64,000 nt of DNA from 2-02-FULL-66-14 sp037443705 (lineage in GTDB: Bacteria > Pseudomonadota > Gammaproteobacteria > Burkholderiales > SG8-39), in assembly GCA_037443705.1 (NCBI GenBank), contig JBBINV010000005.1, forward strand, positions 31,713 through 95,712, written 5' to 3'. Every line of letters starts with the position of its first letter. Within the stretch, counting starts at the first letter, position 1. Shown one piece after another: positions 49,815 to 57,450 of the stretch. The notes beneath the pieces were generated by a model, which ran no database searches, was not told the DNA's origin, and saw only the letters and a program-made list of their open reading frames with translations. The position numbers and the translations under genes are program-made.

Positions 49815-50158
49815 TTCCTGCCCCCTCCTTCGCGCTCGTAGTTGACGGTGTATTTCGGGATCTCGATCACGAGATCCTCCTCGCCCACTTTCGCCTGGCA
49901 CGAAAGGCGCGAGCTCGCCTCGAGCCCCCAGGCCTTGTCGAGCATATCCTCCTCTTTTTCCTCGGGGCCGGCGAGCGACTCGTAGCCCCGGCGCACGAGC
50001 ACGTGGCAGGTGGTGCAGGCGCACGATTTCTCGCAGGCGTGCTCGATGTCGATGTGATTCTCGAGCAGCGAGTCGAGGATCGAGACGCCGGTCTTCGCGT
50101 CGATCTCCGCGCCCTGCGGGCAAAGGCCGGCGTGCGGCAGCACCGTCAGCTTCGGCAT
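49811..50158 (-). CDS. fdx: ISC-system [2Fe-2S] ferredoxin
   Basis: A 115-residue adrenodoxin-like ferredoxin that supplies electrons to ISC assembly. The four cluster ligands are Cys42, Cys48, Cys51 (EKSCACTTCHV, with an extra Cys46 between) and Cys87 (SRLSCQAK), the same numbers as in the E. coli protein. The ATG overlaps the hscA stop by one base (TGATG). Confidence 0.96.
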   Translation of the reverse strand: MPKLTVLPHAGLCPQGAEIDAKTGVSILDSLLENHIDIEHACEKSCACTTCHVLVRRGYESLAGPEEKEEDMLDKAWGLEASSRLSCQAKVGEEDLVIEIPKYTVNYEREGGGRK

Positions 50159-52026
50159 CAGGGCTCGAGGCTCGCGATCCTGCGTCCGGCGAGCGTGCGC
50201 CGCACCGCCTCGTCCATCCGGCGCGCGGCGAACTCCTGGGTGGCGCGATTGAGCGCGTCCGCCGCCTGCCTGATCGCGCGGTGATCGGCGCCGGGGAGGG
50301 CGGAGCGCAGCGCAACCAGATGTTTTTCGATGATTTCCCTTTCTTCTTGCGAAAGAAGCGCCCCGTCCGCGGCCAGGGCTCCGGCGGTCGCCTCGATCAG
50401 GCGCTCGGCCTCGACCCGCGCCTCGTGCAGCGCGCGCGCGTGCATGTCGTCCTTCGCGTGCTCGAAGGACTCGCGCAGCATCCGTTCGATGTCGGTGTCG
50501 GACAGGCCGTACGAAGGCTTGACCGTGACCGAAGCTTCCGCACCGGTGCTCTTCTCGCGCGCGGTGATCGAAAGAAGGCCGTCGGCGTCGACCTGGAAGG
50601 TCACGCGCACGCGCGCCGCGCCTGCGGCCATCGGCGGGATCCCGCGAAGCTCGAAGCGCGCGAGCGAGCGGCAGTCCGATACCAGCTCGCGCTCGCCCTG
50701 AACGACGTGAAAGCTCATGGCGCCCTGGCCGTCCCTGAACGTGGTGAACTCCTGCGCCCGCGCCGCGGGGATCGTCGAGTTCCTCGGGATGATGCGCTCC
50801 ACCAGCCCTCCCATCGTCTCGATGCCGAGCGAAAGCGGAATCACGTCGAGCAGCAGCCAGTCCTCGCCCTTCGGCTTGTTCCCGGCGAGCACGTTCGCCT
50901 GCATCGCGGCGCCGAGCGCCACCACTTTGTCCGGGTCGAGGTTGTTGAGCGGATCGCGCCGGAAGAACTCCCCCACCGCGCGCTGGATGTGCGGCATGCG
51001 CGTCGCGCCGCCGACCATCACCACGCCCTTCACGTCCTCGATCGAGAGCCCGGCGTCGCGCAGCGCCCTGCGCGTCGGTCCCAGCGTCTTCTGCACCAGG
51101 TGCTGCGTCATGCCGCAGAAATCCTCGGTGCTGAGCGCCAGGTCCACGAATTCCCCGGTCGAGAGCCGCGCCGTGATCGGCGCCTCGCCGTGGTAGGTGA
51201 GCGCCTCTTTCGCCTCGCGCGCCTTGACGTGCAGCAGCCGCATGTCGCGCGGCTGCACCGGCGGGAGCTTGGCCGCCTCGAGCACCCAGCAGAACACCCG
51301 GTGATCGAAGTCATCGCCCCCGAGGGCGGCGTCGCCGTTCGTGGCAAGCACCTCGAATACGCCCTTCGACAGCCTGAGGATCGAGATGTCGAAGGTTCCG
51401 CCGCCGAGGTCGAACACCGCGTACACGCCCTCGGCGGCATTGTCCAGCCCGTAGGCGATCGCAGCCGCGGTGGGCTCGTTCAGCAGCCGCAGCACGTTCA
51501 GCCCCGCGAGCGTCGCCGCATCCTTGGTCGCCTGGCGCTGCGCGTCGTCGAAGTAGGCGGGCACCGTGATCACCGCGCCGGCGAGCGCGCCGCCAAGGGA
51601 CGCCTCGGCTCTTGCCCTGAGATGGCGAAGAATCTCGGCGGAGACCTCCACCGGGCTCTTCACCCCGGCGGCGGTCCGGAGCTGGAGCATTCCAGGCGCA
51701 TCGACGAAATCGTACGGGAGGTTCTCGATATAGGCGACGTCCTTGAGTCCCCGTCCCATGAATCGCTTGACCGAGACGATCGTGTTGCGCGGATCGTCGG
51801 CCTGGCGCGCCTGCGCCGGGTAGCCGACCTCGGCGGCGGCGCCGGCGCGGTAGCGCACCACCGACGGCAGGAGCGCCCGGCCCTGCTCGTCCGGCAGCAC
51901 CACCGGGGCGCCGTTGCGGACCGTGGCGACGAGCGAGTTGGTGGTGCCCAGATCGATGCCGACCGCGAGCCGGTGCTCGTGCGGCGCGGTCGACTGGCCC
52001 GGCTCAGCGATCTGGAGAAGCGCCAT
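50158..52026 (-). CDS. hscA: Fe-S assembly chaperone HscA
   Basis: A 622-residue Hsp70 specialised for IscU. N-terminal ATPase domain with GIDLGTTNSLVATV, FDLGGGTFDISIL and VMVGGATRMPHIQ; C-terminal substrate-binding domain with the helical lid. It binds the LPPVK motif of IscU with the co-chaperone HscB. Shorter than DnaK at the C-terminus, as usual. Its ATG overlaps the hscB stop (TAATG). Confidence 0.96.
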   Translation of the reverse strand: MALLQIAEPGQSTAPHEHRLAVGIDLGTTNSLVATVRNGAPVVLPDEQGRALLPSVVRYRAGAAAEVGYPAQARQADDPRNTIVSVKRFMGRGLKDVAYIENLPYDFVDAPGMLQLRTAAGVKSPVEVSAEILRHLRARAEASLGGALAGAVITVPAYFDDAQRQATKDAATLAGLNVLRLLNEPTAAAIAYGLDNAAEGVYAVFDLGGGTFDISILRLSKGVFEVLATNGDAALGGDDFDHRVFCWVLEAAKLPPVQPRDMRLLHVKAREAKEALTYHGEAPITARLSTGEFVDLALSTEDFCGMTQHLVQKTLGPTRRALRDAGLSIEDVKGVVMVGGATRMPHIQRAVGEFFRRDPLNNLDPDKVVALGAAMQANVLAGNKPKGEDWLLLDVIPLSLGIETMGGLVERIIPRNSTIPAARAQEFTTFRDGQGAMSFHVVQGERELVSDCRSLARFELRGIPPMAAGAARVRVTFQVDADGLLSITAREKSTGAEASVTVKPSYGLSDTDIERMLRESFEHAKDDMHARALHEARVEAERLIEATAGALAADGALLSQEEREIIEKHLVALRSALPGADHRAIRQAADALNRATQEFAARRMDEAVRRTLAGRRIASLEP

Positions 52027-52541
52027 TACTCGATTGTCTCAAATGCGGCGGCGATTTCGGCGTCGAGCTTCTCGAGGAACATGAGCTCCCTCACCAGCGC
52101 CGCCGCGCCGGCATAGTCCCGTTGCAAGTCGATCGTTTCCTGAATTCTGGAATTCAGGCCGTTCTTTTCCCGCACCAGCTCTTCGTGGAGCCGGCCAAGC
52201 GAGCGCGAGTCGCGAGCGGCGACGGCATCCTCGACCCGCTCGCGCAGCTCCATCTGCCGTGAGAGGAAATCGGCCGGCATCGCGGTGTTGCTCTCGAACG
52301 CCACGTCCACGCCGTGAAGCTCGAGCAGGTACCGGGCGCGGAGCACCGGGCTTCGCAGGGTGCGGTAGGCCTCGTTCGCGCGCGTCGCCCACTGCATCGA
52401 GGCGCGACGCTCGGCATCGCTCGCGTGCGCGAAGCGGTCGGGATGCACGCGCGCCTGAACCTCGCGGTAGGCGCGCTCGAGGCTCTCGGCCTCAAGCGCG
52501 TACGCCGGCTTCAGGCCGAAAAGCTCGAAGTGATTTTCCAT
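52026..52541 (-). CDS. hscB: Fe-S assembly co-chaperone HscB
   Basis: A 171-residue J-protein: J domain at the N-terminus (NHFELFGL, HPD triad at 33-35 in VHPDRF) and a three-helix C-terminal domain (DFLSRQMELRERVED) that holds IscU. It stimulates HscA ATPase. Separated from iscA by about 80 bases with a hairpin, the only sizeable gap in the operon. Confidence 0.95.
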   Translation of the reverse strand: MENHFELFGLKPAYALEAESLERAYREVQARVHPDRFAHASDAERRASMQWATRANEAYRTLRSPVLRARYLLELHGVDVAFESNTAMPADFLSRQMELRERVEDAVAARDSRSLGRLHEELVREKNGLNSRIQETIDLQRDYAGAAALVRELMFLEKLDAEIAAAFETIE

Positions 52542-52570
52542 GTCTTGCAGCGACGCGTCACGCGCCCCCG

Positions 52571-52587
52571 CACACGCATCCCGTGTG
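52571..52587. repeat. Hairpin between iscA and hscB
   Basis: CACACG (52571-52576), a 5-base loop, and CGTGTG (52582-52587) form a 6-base-pair stem in the only gap inside the isc operon. It is not followed by a T run, so it is more likely an RNA-processing or stability element than a full terminator. Could lower hscBA-fdx-iscX relative to iscRSUA. Confidence 0.4.
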
Positions 52588-52621
52588 TCGGCCGGTCGCG
52601 CGAGCGTCGTGCAACCTGTGC

Positions 52622-52945
52622 CTAGACGTTAAAGCTTTCCCCGCAGCCGCACTGGTCCCTGACGTTCGGGTTCTTGAACTTGAAGCCCTCGTTCAGGCCT
52701 TCGCGCGTGTAGTCGAGCTCGGTGCCTTCCACGTAGGGCAGGCTCTTCGCGTCGACCAGAACCTTCACGCCATGGCTCTCGAACTGCACGTCGTCGGCGT
52801 TCACCGCGTCGGCGAACTCGAGCTTGTAGGCCATGCCGGAGCAGCCCGAGGCGCGCACGCCCACGCGCAGCCCGACTCCCCTGCCGCGCTTCGCGAGGTA
52901 GCTCTGGACGTGGCTCGCGGCCTTCTCGGTCAGTGTGACGGGCAT
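52622..52945 (-). CDS. iscA: A-type Fe-S carrier IscA
   Basis: A 107-residue A-type carrier: MPVTLTEKAASHVQSYLAKRG start, with the three conserved cysteines Cys35 (ASGCSGM), Cys99 and Cys101 (DQCGCGESF). It takes clusters from the scaffold to target proteins. The ATG overlaps the iscU stop by one base (TGATG). Confidence 0.95.
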   Translation of the reverse strand: MPVTLTEKAASHVQSYLAKRGRGVGLRVGVRASGCSGMAYKLEFADAVNADDVQFESHGVKVLVDAKSLPYVEGTELDYTREGLNEGFKFKNPNVRDQCGCGESFNV

Positions 52946-53358
52946 CAGGCCACCTTCTTCTCGCCGGCGGCCTCTCCGAGGCCGTGCTTCCTGCGGTAAT
53001 CCGCGATCGCGGCCTTGATCGCGTCCTCGGCGAGGATCGAGCAGTGGATCTTCACCGGCGGAAGCGCGAGCTCCTCGGCGATCTGCGTGTTCTTGATCCC
53101 GGCGGCTTCCTCGAGCGTCTTGCCCTTCACCCACTCGGTGACGAGCGAGCTCGAGGCGATCGCCGAGCCGCAGCCATAGGTCTTGAAGCGCGCCTCCTCG
53201 ATGATGCCCTGGCCGTTCACGCGGATCTGCAGCTTCATCACGTCGCCGCAGGCCGGGGCACCGACCATGCCGGTGCCGACGGACTCGTCCGCCTTGTCGA
53301 ACGAGCCGACGTTCCGCGGATTCTCGTAATGGTCGATGACTTTATCGCTGTACGCCAT
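52945..53358 (-). CDS. iscU: Fe-S cluster scaffold IscU
   Basis: A 137-residue scaffold on which [2Fe-2S] clusters are built. Ligands Cys37 (APACGDV), Asp39, Cys63 (YGCGSAIASSS), His105 and Cys106; the HscA-recognition motif LPPVK precedes the last two (LALPPVKIHCS). The C-terminal tail (GEAAGEKKVA) is slightly longer than in E. coli. 15 bases below iscS. Confidence 0.97.
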   Translation of the reverse strand: MAYSDKVIDHYENPRNVGSFDKADESVGTGMVGAPACGDVMKLQIRVNGQGIIEEARFKTYGCGSAIASSSLVTEWVKGKTLEEAAGIKNTQIAEELALPPVKIHCSILAEDAIKAAIADYRRKHGLGEAAGEKKVA

Positions 53359-53373
53359 GAAACCTCCAGCCTC

Positions 53374-54582
53374 CTAATGCGCGGCCCACTGGACCGTGTT
53401 CAAGTCGATCCCCTCTTTGTGCATCTCCCACAGGGGCGAGAGCTCGCGCAGCTTCGCGACCTTCGTCCGGAGGTGCCCGACGGTGTAGTCGATCTCCTCC
53501 CCGGTCGTGAAGCGCCCGAGCGTGAACCGGATCGACGAGTGCGCCAGCTCGTCCGAGCGCCCGAGCGCGCGCAGCACGTACGAGGGCTCGAGCGAGGCGG
53601 ACGTGCATGCCGAGCCCGAGGACACCGCGATGTCCTTCACCGCCATGATCAGCGACTCGCCTTCCACGTAATTGAAGCTGACGTTCAGGTTGTGCGGCAC
53701 CCGGCTCGCCATGTCGCCGTTGACGTACACCTCCTCGATGCCCTGCACGCCCGCGAGCAGCCGGTCGCGCAGCGCCCGGATGCGCTCGTTCTCCGCCGCC
53801 ATCTCCAGGCGCGCGATGCGGTAAGCCTCGCCCATGCCCACGATCTGGTGCGTGGCGAGCGTTCCCGAGCGGAATCCCCGCTCGTGGCCGCCGCCGTGGA
53901 TCTGCGCTTCGAGCCGTACCCGGGGCTTGCGCCGGATATAGAGCGCGCCCACGCCTTTCGGCCCGTAGGTCTTGTGGGCCGAGAACGACATCAGGTCCAC
54001 GTTCAGCCTCTTGAGGTCGATCGGGCACTTGCCGGTCGCCTGCGCCGAGTCGACATGGAAGAGTACCCCGCGCCTGCGGCACATCTCGCCGATCGCCGGA
54101 ATGTCCTGGATCACGCCGATCTCGTTGTTCACGAACATCACCGAAACGAGGATCGTGTCCGGCCGAAACGCCGCCTCGACCCGATCCAGCTCGAGCAGCC
54201 CGTCCGCGCCGACTTCGAGGTACGTGACCTCGAAGCCGCGGCGCTCGAGCTCCCGGCAAGTGTCGAGGGTTGCCTTGTGCTCGGTCTTGACCGTGATCAA
54301 ATGCCGGCCCCTGGTCTTGTAGAACTCGGCCGCCCCCTTCAGCGCCAGGTTGATCGATTCGGTCGCCCCCGAGGTCCAGACGATGTCTTTCGCCTCGCAA
54401 TTGACCAGCGCCGCGACGTTCGCTCGCGCCTCCTCGACGGCTTCTTCGGCCTTCCAGCCGAAGGCGTGCGAGCGGCTCGCCGGGTTTCCGAAGTGCTCGG
54501 TGAGGTACGGAATCATCTTCTCGGCCACGCGCGGATCCACCGGCGTGGTCGCCGAGTAATCGAGGTAGATCGGCAGCTTCAT
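53374..54582 (-). CDS. iscS: Cysteine desulfurase IscS
   Basis: A 402-residue PLP enzyme that takes sulfur from cysteine. Schiff-base Lys204 (SFSAHKTYGPKGVG), cofactor region VDSAQATGK and the catalytic persulfide Cys326 in the mobile loop (SSGSACTSASLEPSYV). Its stop is followed after 15 bases by iscU. The ATG overlaps the iscR stop (ATGA). Confidence 0.97.
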   Translation of the reverse strand: MKLPIYLDYSATTPVDPRVAEKMIPYLTEHFGNPASRSHAFGWKAEEAVEEARANVAALVNCEAKDIVWTSGATESINLALKGAAEFYKTRGRHLITVKTEHKATLDTCRELERRGFEVTYLEVGADGLLELDRVEAAFRPDTILVSVMFVNNEIGVIQDIPAIGEMCRRRGVLFHVDSAQATGKCPIDLKRLNVDLMSFSAHKTYGPKGVGALYIRRKPRVRLEAQIHGGGHERGFRSGTLATHQIVGMGEAYRIARLEMAAENERIRALRDRLLAGVQGIEEVYVNGDMASRVPHNLNVSFNYVEGESLIMAVKDIAVSSGSACTSASLEPSYVLRALGRSDELAHSSIRFTLGRFTTGEEIDYTVGHLRTKVAKLRELSPLWEMHKEGIDLNTVQWAAH

Positions 54583-55064
54583 GCGGCTACCGCGACCGGG
54601 GACTTCGCCGGCGGCTGCTGCTCGGCGGCGCGCCAGTCGTGCAGCACCGCGACGTGCTTGCCGCTCTGGTGCGCCACGAGGTCGGCCAGCGTAACCGACG
54701 AAAGGTAGTCGTGCATCTTCTCGTTAAGCCGCGCCCAGAGGTCGTGCGTCATGCAGCGCCTGTCGTCGAGACAGTTCTCCCTGCCGCCGCACTGGGTCGC
54801 GTCGAGCGGCTCGTCCACCGCGGCGATGATGTTCGCGACCGAGATGCTCTGCGCCGGTTGCGCCAGGTTGTATCCCCCGCCCGGCCCGCGCACGCTCGAG
54901 ACGAGCTTCGCGCGCCGCAGCCGCCCGAACAGCTGTTCGAGGTACGAAAGCGAAATGTGCTGGCGCTCGCTGATCCCGGCGAGCGTCACCGGGCCGCGCG
55001 ACTGCCGCATCGCAAGATCCACCATCGCGGTCACCGCAAACCTGCCCTTGGTCGTCAGTCTCAT
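54579..55064 (-). CDS. iscR: Fe-S cluster-sensing repressor IscR
   Basis: A 161-residue Rrf2-family regulator. Winged helix at the N-terminus (MRLTTKGRFAVTAMVDLA); cluster ligands Cys92, Cys98, Cys104 and His107 (QCGGRENCLDDRRCMTH), the same positions as in E. coli IscR. The cluster-loaded form represses its own operon by binding type 1 sites; one such site lies just upstream (55111-55135) and a second before cysE. Confidence 0.97.
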   Translation of the reverse strand: MRLTTKGRFAVTAMVDLAMRQSRGPVTLAGISERQHISLSYLEQLFGRLRRAKLVSSVRGPGGGYNLAQPAQSISVANIIAAVDEPLDATQCGGRENCLDDRRCMTHDLWARLNEKMHDYLSSVTLADLVAHQSGKHVAVLHDWRAAEQQPPAKSPVAVAA

Positions 55065-55101
55065 GGTTTGGCCTCTGGCAAACGTCCTGCGAACAGCATC
55101 A

Positions 55102-55135
55102 AGGATATCAAAAGTCGACTAATTCAGTCAACTTA
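55102..55135 (-). promoter_or_regulatory. iscR promoter with overlapping IscR type 1 site
   Basis: Minus strand: -35 TTGACT (55131-55126), 18-base spacer, -10 TATCCT (55107-55102). The 25 bases 55135-55111 match the published IscR type 1 consensus ATASYYGACTRWWWYAGTCRRSTAT at about 22 positions, including the whole GACT...AGTC core. The site covers the -35 and spacer, so bound IscR would block RNA polymerase. The leader to the iscR ATG is about 30 bases. Confidence 0.82.
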
Positions 55136-55154
55136 ATACAACCGTAAAAATCAG

Positions 55155-55886
55155 TTACTTGATCGCCCGGAGGTGATCGGGCTTGGAGGCTTCGGCCTTG
55201 GCCGCGGCGGCTTCTTCCTCCAGGCGCCGCAGCTTCCCGGCAAGCACGGCCACGGTCTGCTCGAGCTCGTGCGAGTGCTCGACCAGCGACTGGATCGCCT
55301 TCGCGTAGGGGTCGTCCTGGTTCTGCACCACTGCGTACGCGGCGAACCGTGCGGCCTGCGCCGGCGTTACCGCCGGCGCTTCCACGATGCGCCCTGGCAC
55401 GCCCACCACCGTGGCCCCCGGCGGCACGTCCTTCACCACGACCGCGTTCGATCCTATCTTGGCGCCGTCGCCTACGGTGATCGGGCCGAGCACCTTGGCC
55501 CCGGCGCCGATCACCACGCCGCTGCCGAGCGTTGGATGGCGCTTGCCCTTGTTCCAGGTGGTTCCGCCGAGCGTCACGCCGTGATAAAGCGTGACGTCAT
55601 CGCCGATCTCCGCGGTCTCGCCGATCACCACACCCATGCCGTGGTCGATGAACAGGCGCCGCCCGATCGTCGCGCCCGGGTGGATCTCGATCCCGGTCAC
55701 CGTGCGCCCGAAATGCGACGTCGCGCGCCCGAGCCAGCGCAATCCGCGGGACCAGAACCAGTGCGCGAGCCTGTGGATGTACACGGCGTGCAGACCCGGA
55801 TAGCACGTGAGCACTTCCCATGTGGTGCGCGCGGCCGGATCGCGATCGAAGACGCCGGCGATATCTTCCCGAAGACGATCGAACAT
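55155..55886 (-). CDS. cysE: Serine O-acetyltransferase CysE
   Basis: Makes O-acetylserine, the committed precursor of cysteine. 243 residues: N-terminal helical part (MFDRLREDIAGVFDRDPAART) and a left-handed beta-helix acyltransferase domain (GIEIHPGATIGRRLFIDHGMGVVIGETAEIGDDVTLYHGVTLGGT), with the catalytic Asp-His pair in FIDHG. I chose the ATG at 55886; the one at 55895 falls inside the -10 box of the promoter. It sits just above iscR, as in the Azotobacter isc region, linking cysteine supply to IscS. Confidence 0.93.
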   Translation of the reverse strand: MFDRLREDIAGVFDRDPAARTTWEVLTCYPGLHAVYIHRLAHWFWSRGLRWLGRATSHFGRTVTGIEIHPGATIGRRLFIDHGMGVVIGETAEIGDDVTLYHGVTLGGTTWNKGKRHPTLGSGVVIGAGAKVLGPITVGDGAKIGSNAVVVKDVPPGATVVGVPGRIVEAPAVTPAQAARFAAYAVVQNQDDPYAKAIQSLVEHSHELEQTVAVLAGKLRRLEEEAAAAKAEASKPDHLRAIK

Positions 55887-55893
55887 GAATCCC

Positions 55894-55926
55894 ATGCTAG
55901 GTTATCCGACTGACGCAGTCAACTAT
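55894..55926 (-). promoter_or_regulatory. cysE promoter with overlapping IscR type 1 site; probably leaderless
   Basis: Minus strand: TTGACT (55922-55917), 17-base spacer, TAGCAT (55899-55894), a good sigma-70 promoter. On the plus strand 55902-55926 reads as an IscR type 1 site (core GACT...AGTC, AACTAT end) with about four mismatches, mainly in the AT centre. The start point would be at about 55887, just before the cysE ATG at 55886, so the message would have no leader. It overlaps the 3' end of trmJ. Confidence 0.72.
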
Positions 55927-56638
55927 TTCCCCGCTTCCTGCGAAGCGCGTTGAGAAGCCCTCGCAATATGTTCACTTCCTCGCGCTCGAGCGAAGGCACG
56001 CGCGAAAAAAGCCGCCGCCAGCGCTCGCGAAGCTTCGATCCCGACCCGGGAACCAGGAAGCCGCTCTCCATGGCCGCCTCTTCGAGATGCGCGTAAAGGC
56101 CCTCGATGTCCTCCACGGTGGCGAGCCTTTCGGTGCGCATCGCCGGCACCGCCGCGCCCGCGGCGACGCGAAGCTCGTAGGACACGACCTGCACCGCCTG
56201 CGCGAGGTTGAGCGACCGGTAGTCCGGGTTCGCGGGGATATGGACGAGGAACTGGCAGGCGAAGAGCTCCTCGTTCGTGAGCCCCGCGTCCTCGGCGCCG
56301 AAGACGAACGCGACCGGACCCGAAGCCGCGCGCTCGAGCGCGACGGCGGCGGCAGCGCGCACCGGGAGCACCCGGGGCGACCATTCGCGCGGCCTCGCCG
56401 AAAGTGCGAACGCGGTGACGCAGTCCGAAATGGCGTCCTGCAGGCTTTCGCAGACCGTCGCCTTTTCGAGGACGTCGTTCGCGCGAGCCGCCATCCAACC
56501 GGCCTCGGGCGCGGGATAGCGCTGCGGCGCGACCAGCCGCAGATCGGCGAGCCCCATCGTCTTCATGGCGCGCGCCGCCGCGCCGATGTTGCCGGGATGG
56601 CTCGGGCGGCAAAGCACGATCCGGATGCGCGAAAGCAT
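55919..56638 (-). CDS. trmJ: tRNA (cytidine/uridine-2'-O-)-methyltransferase TrmJ
   Basis: A 239-residue SPOUT methyltransferase that methylates ribose 32 of tRNA. N-terminal CRPSHPGNIGAAARAMKTMGL, the knot-forming VAFVFGAEDAGLTNEE, and SLNLAQAVQVVSYEL are family hallmarks; the C-terminal helical extension is also present. Divergent from suhB with a 35-base gap; its stop codon lies inside the cysE regulatory region. Confidence 0.93.
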   Translation of the reverse strand: MLSRIRIVLCRPSHPGNIGAAARAMKTMGLADLRLVAPQRYPAPEAGWMAARANDVLEKATVCESLQDAISDCVTAFALSARPREWSPRVLPVRAAAAVALERAASGPVAFVFGAEDAGLTNEELFACQFLVHIPANPDYRSLNLAQAVQVVSYELRVAAGAAVPAMRTERLATVEDIEGLYAHLEEAAMESGFLVPGSGSKLRERWRRLFSRVPSLEREEVNILRGLLNALRRKRGNS

Positions 56639-56673
56639 GCGACCAGTCTACCCGGATAGAATCCGGCGTTCGC

Positions 56674-57450
56674 ATGCATCCCATCCTCAACATCGCGGTG
56701 AAGGCCGCGCGCCGCGCGGGCGCCATCATCAACCGCGCCGCACTCGACGGCACCGCGCTCGACGTGCGCCGCAAGGGCGCGAGCGACTTCGTGACGCAGG
56801 TGGACCGCGCATCGGAGGCCGCGATCATCGAGATCGTGCGTCGCGCCTACCCGGACCACGCGATCCTCGCCGAGGAATCGGGGAGCCACGCCGCGGCCGC
56901 GGCGGATTACTGCTGGGTGATCGACCCGCTCGACGGCACCACCAACTTCATCCACGCCTTTCCGCAGTACTGCGTGTCGATCGGCGTACGCCACCGCGGC
57001 GCGATCGCGCATGCCGTGGTCTACGATCCCGGCCGCAACGAGCTCTTCACCGCCTCGAAGGGGCGAGGGGCGTTCCTGAACGAGCGGCGCATGCGCGTTT
57101 CGCGCTGCGAGCGGCTGAAGGAGGCGCTGGTGGGCACGGGGTTTCCGTTCAAGGAGCTGACGCGCGTCGATCTGTACCTCCGGCAACTTCGTACGCTGAT
57201 GGGCGCGACCGCGGGCGTTCGGCGCGCGGGCTCGGCGGCGCTCGATCTCGCCTACGTCGCCGCCGGGCGGCTCGATGCGTTCTGGGAAATGGGCCTTTCG
57301 GCGTGGGACATGGCCGCGGGCTCGCTCCTCATCCAGGAAGCCGGCGGCCTGGTGGGCGATTTCTCCGGCGAGCCGCGCTACCTGGAGAGCGGCGACATCG
57401 CGGCGGGCACGCCGAAGCTCTTTCCTCGCCTGCTCGAAGCGCTGCGGTGA
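56674..57450 (+). CDS. suhB: Inositol-1-monophosphatase family protein SuhB
   Basis: A 258-residue Li-sensitive phosphatase. Metal motifs: AEESGSHA (Glu), VIDPLDGTTNFIHAFP (the DPLDGT signature) and LSAWDMAAGSLLIQEAGG. Besides phosphatase activity, SuhB takes part in ribosomal RNA antitermination complexes in E. coli; which role applies here is not shown. The stop overlaps the next gene's GTG start. Confidence 0.93.
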   Translation: MHPILNIAVKAARRAGAIINRAALDGTALDVRRKGASDFVTQVDRASEAAIIEIVRRAYPDHAILAEESGSHAAAAADYCWVIDPLDGTTNFIHAFPQYCVSIGVRHRGAIAHAVVYDPGRNELFTASKGRGAFLNERRMRVSRCERLKEALVGTGFPFKELTRVDLYLRQLRTLMGATAGVRRAGSAALDLAYVAAGRLDAFWEMGLSAWDMAAGSLLIQEAGGLVGDFSGEPRYLESGDIAAGTPKLFPRLLEALR

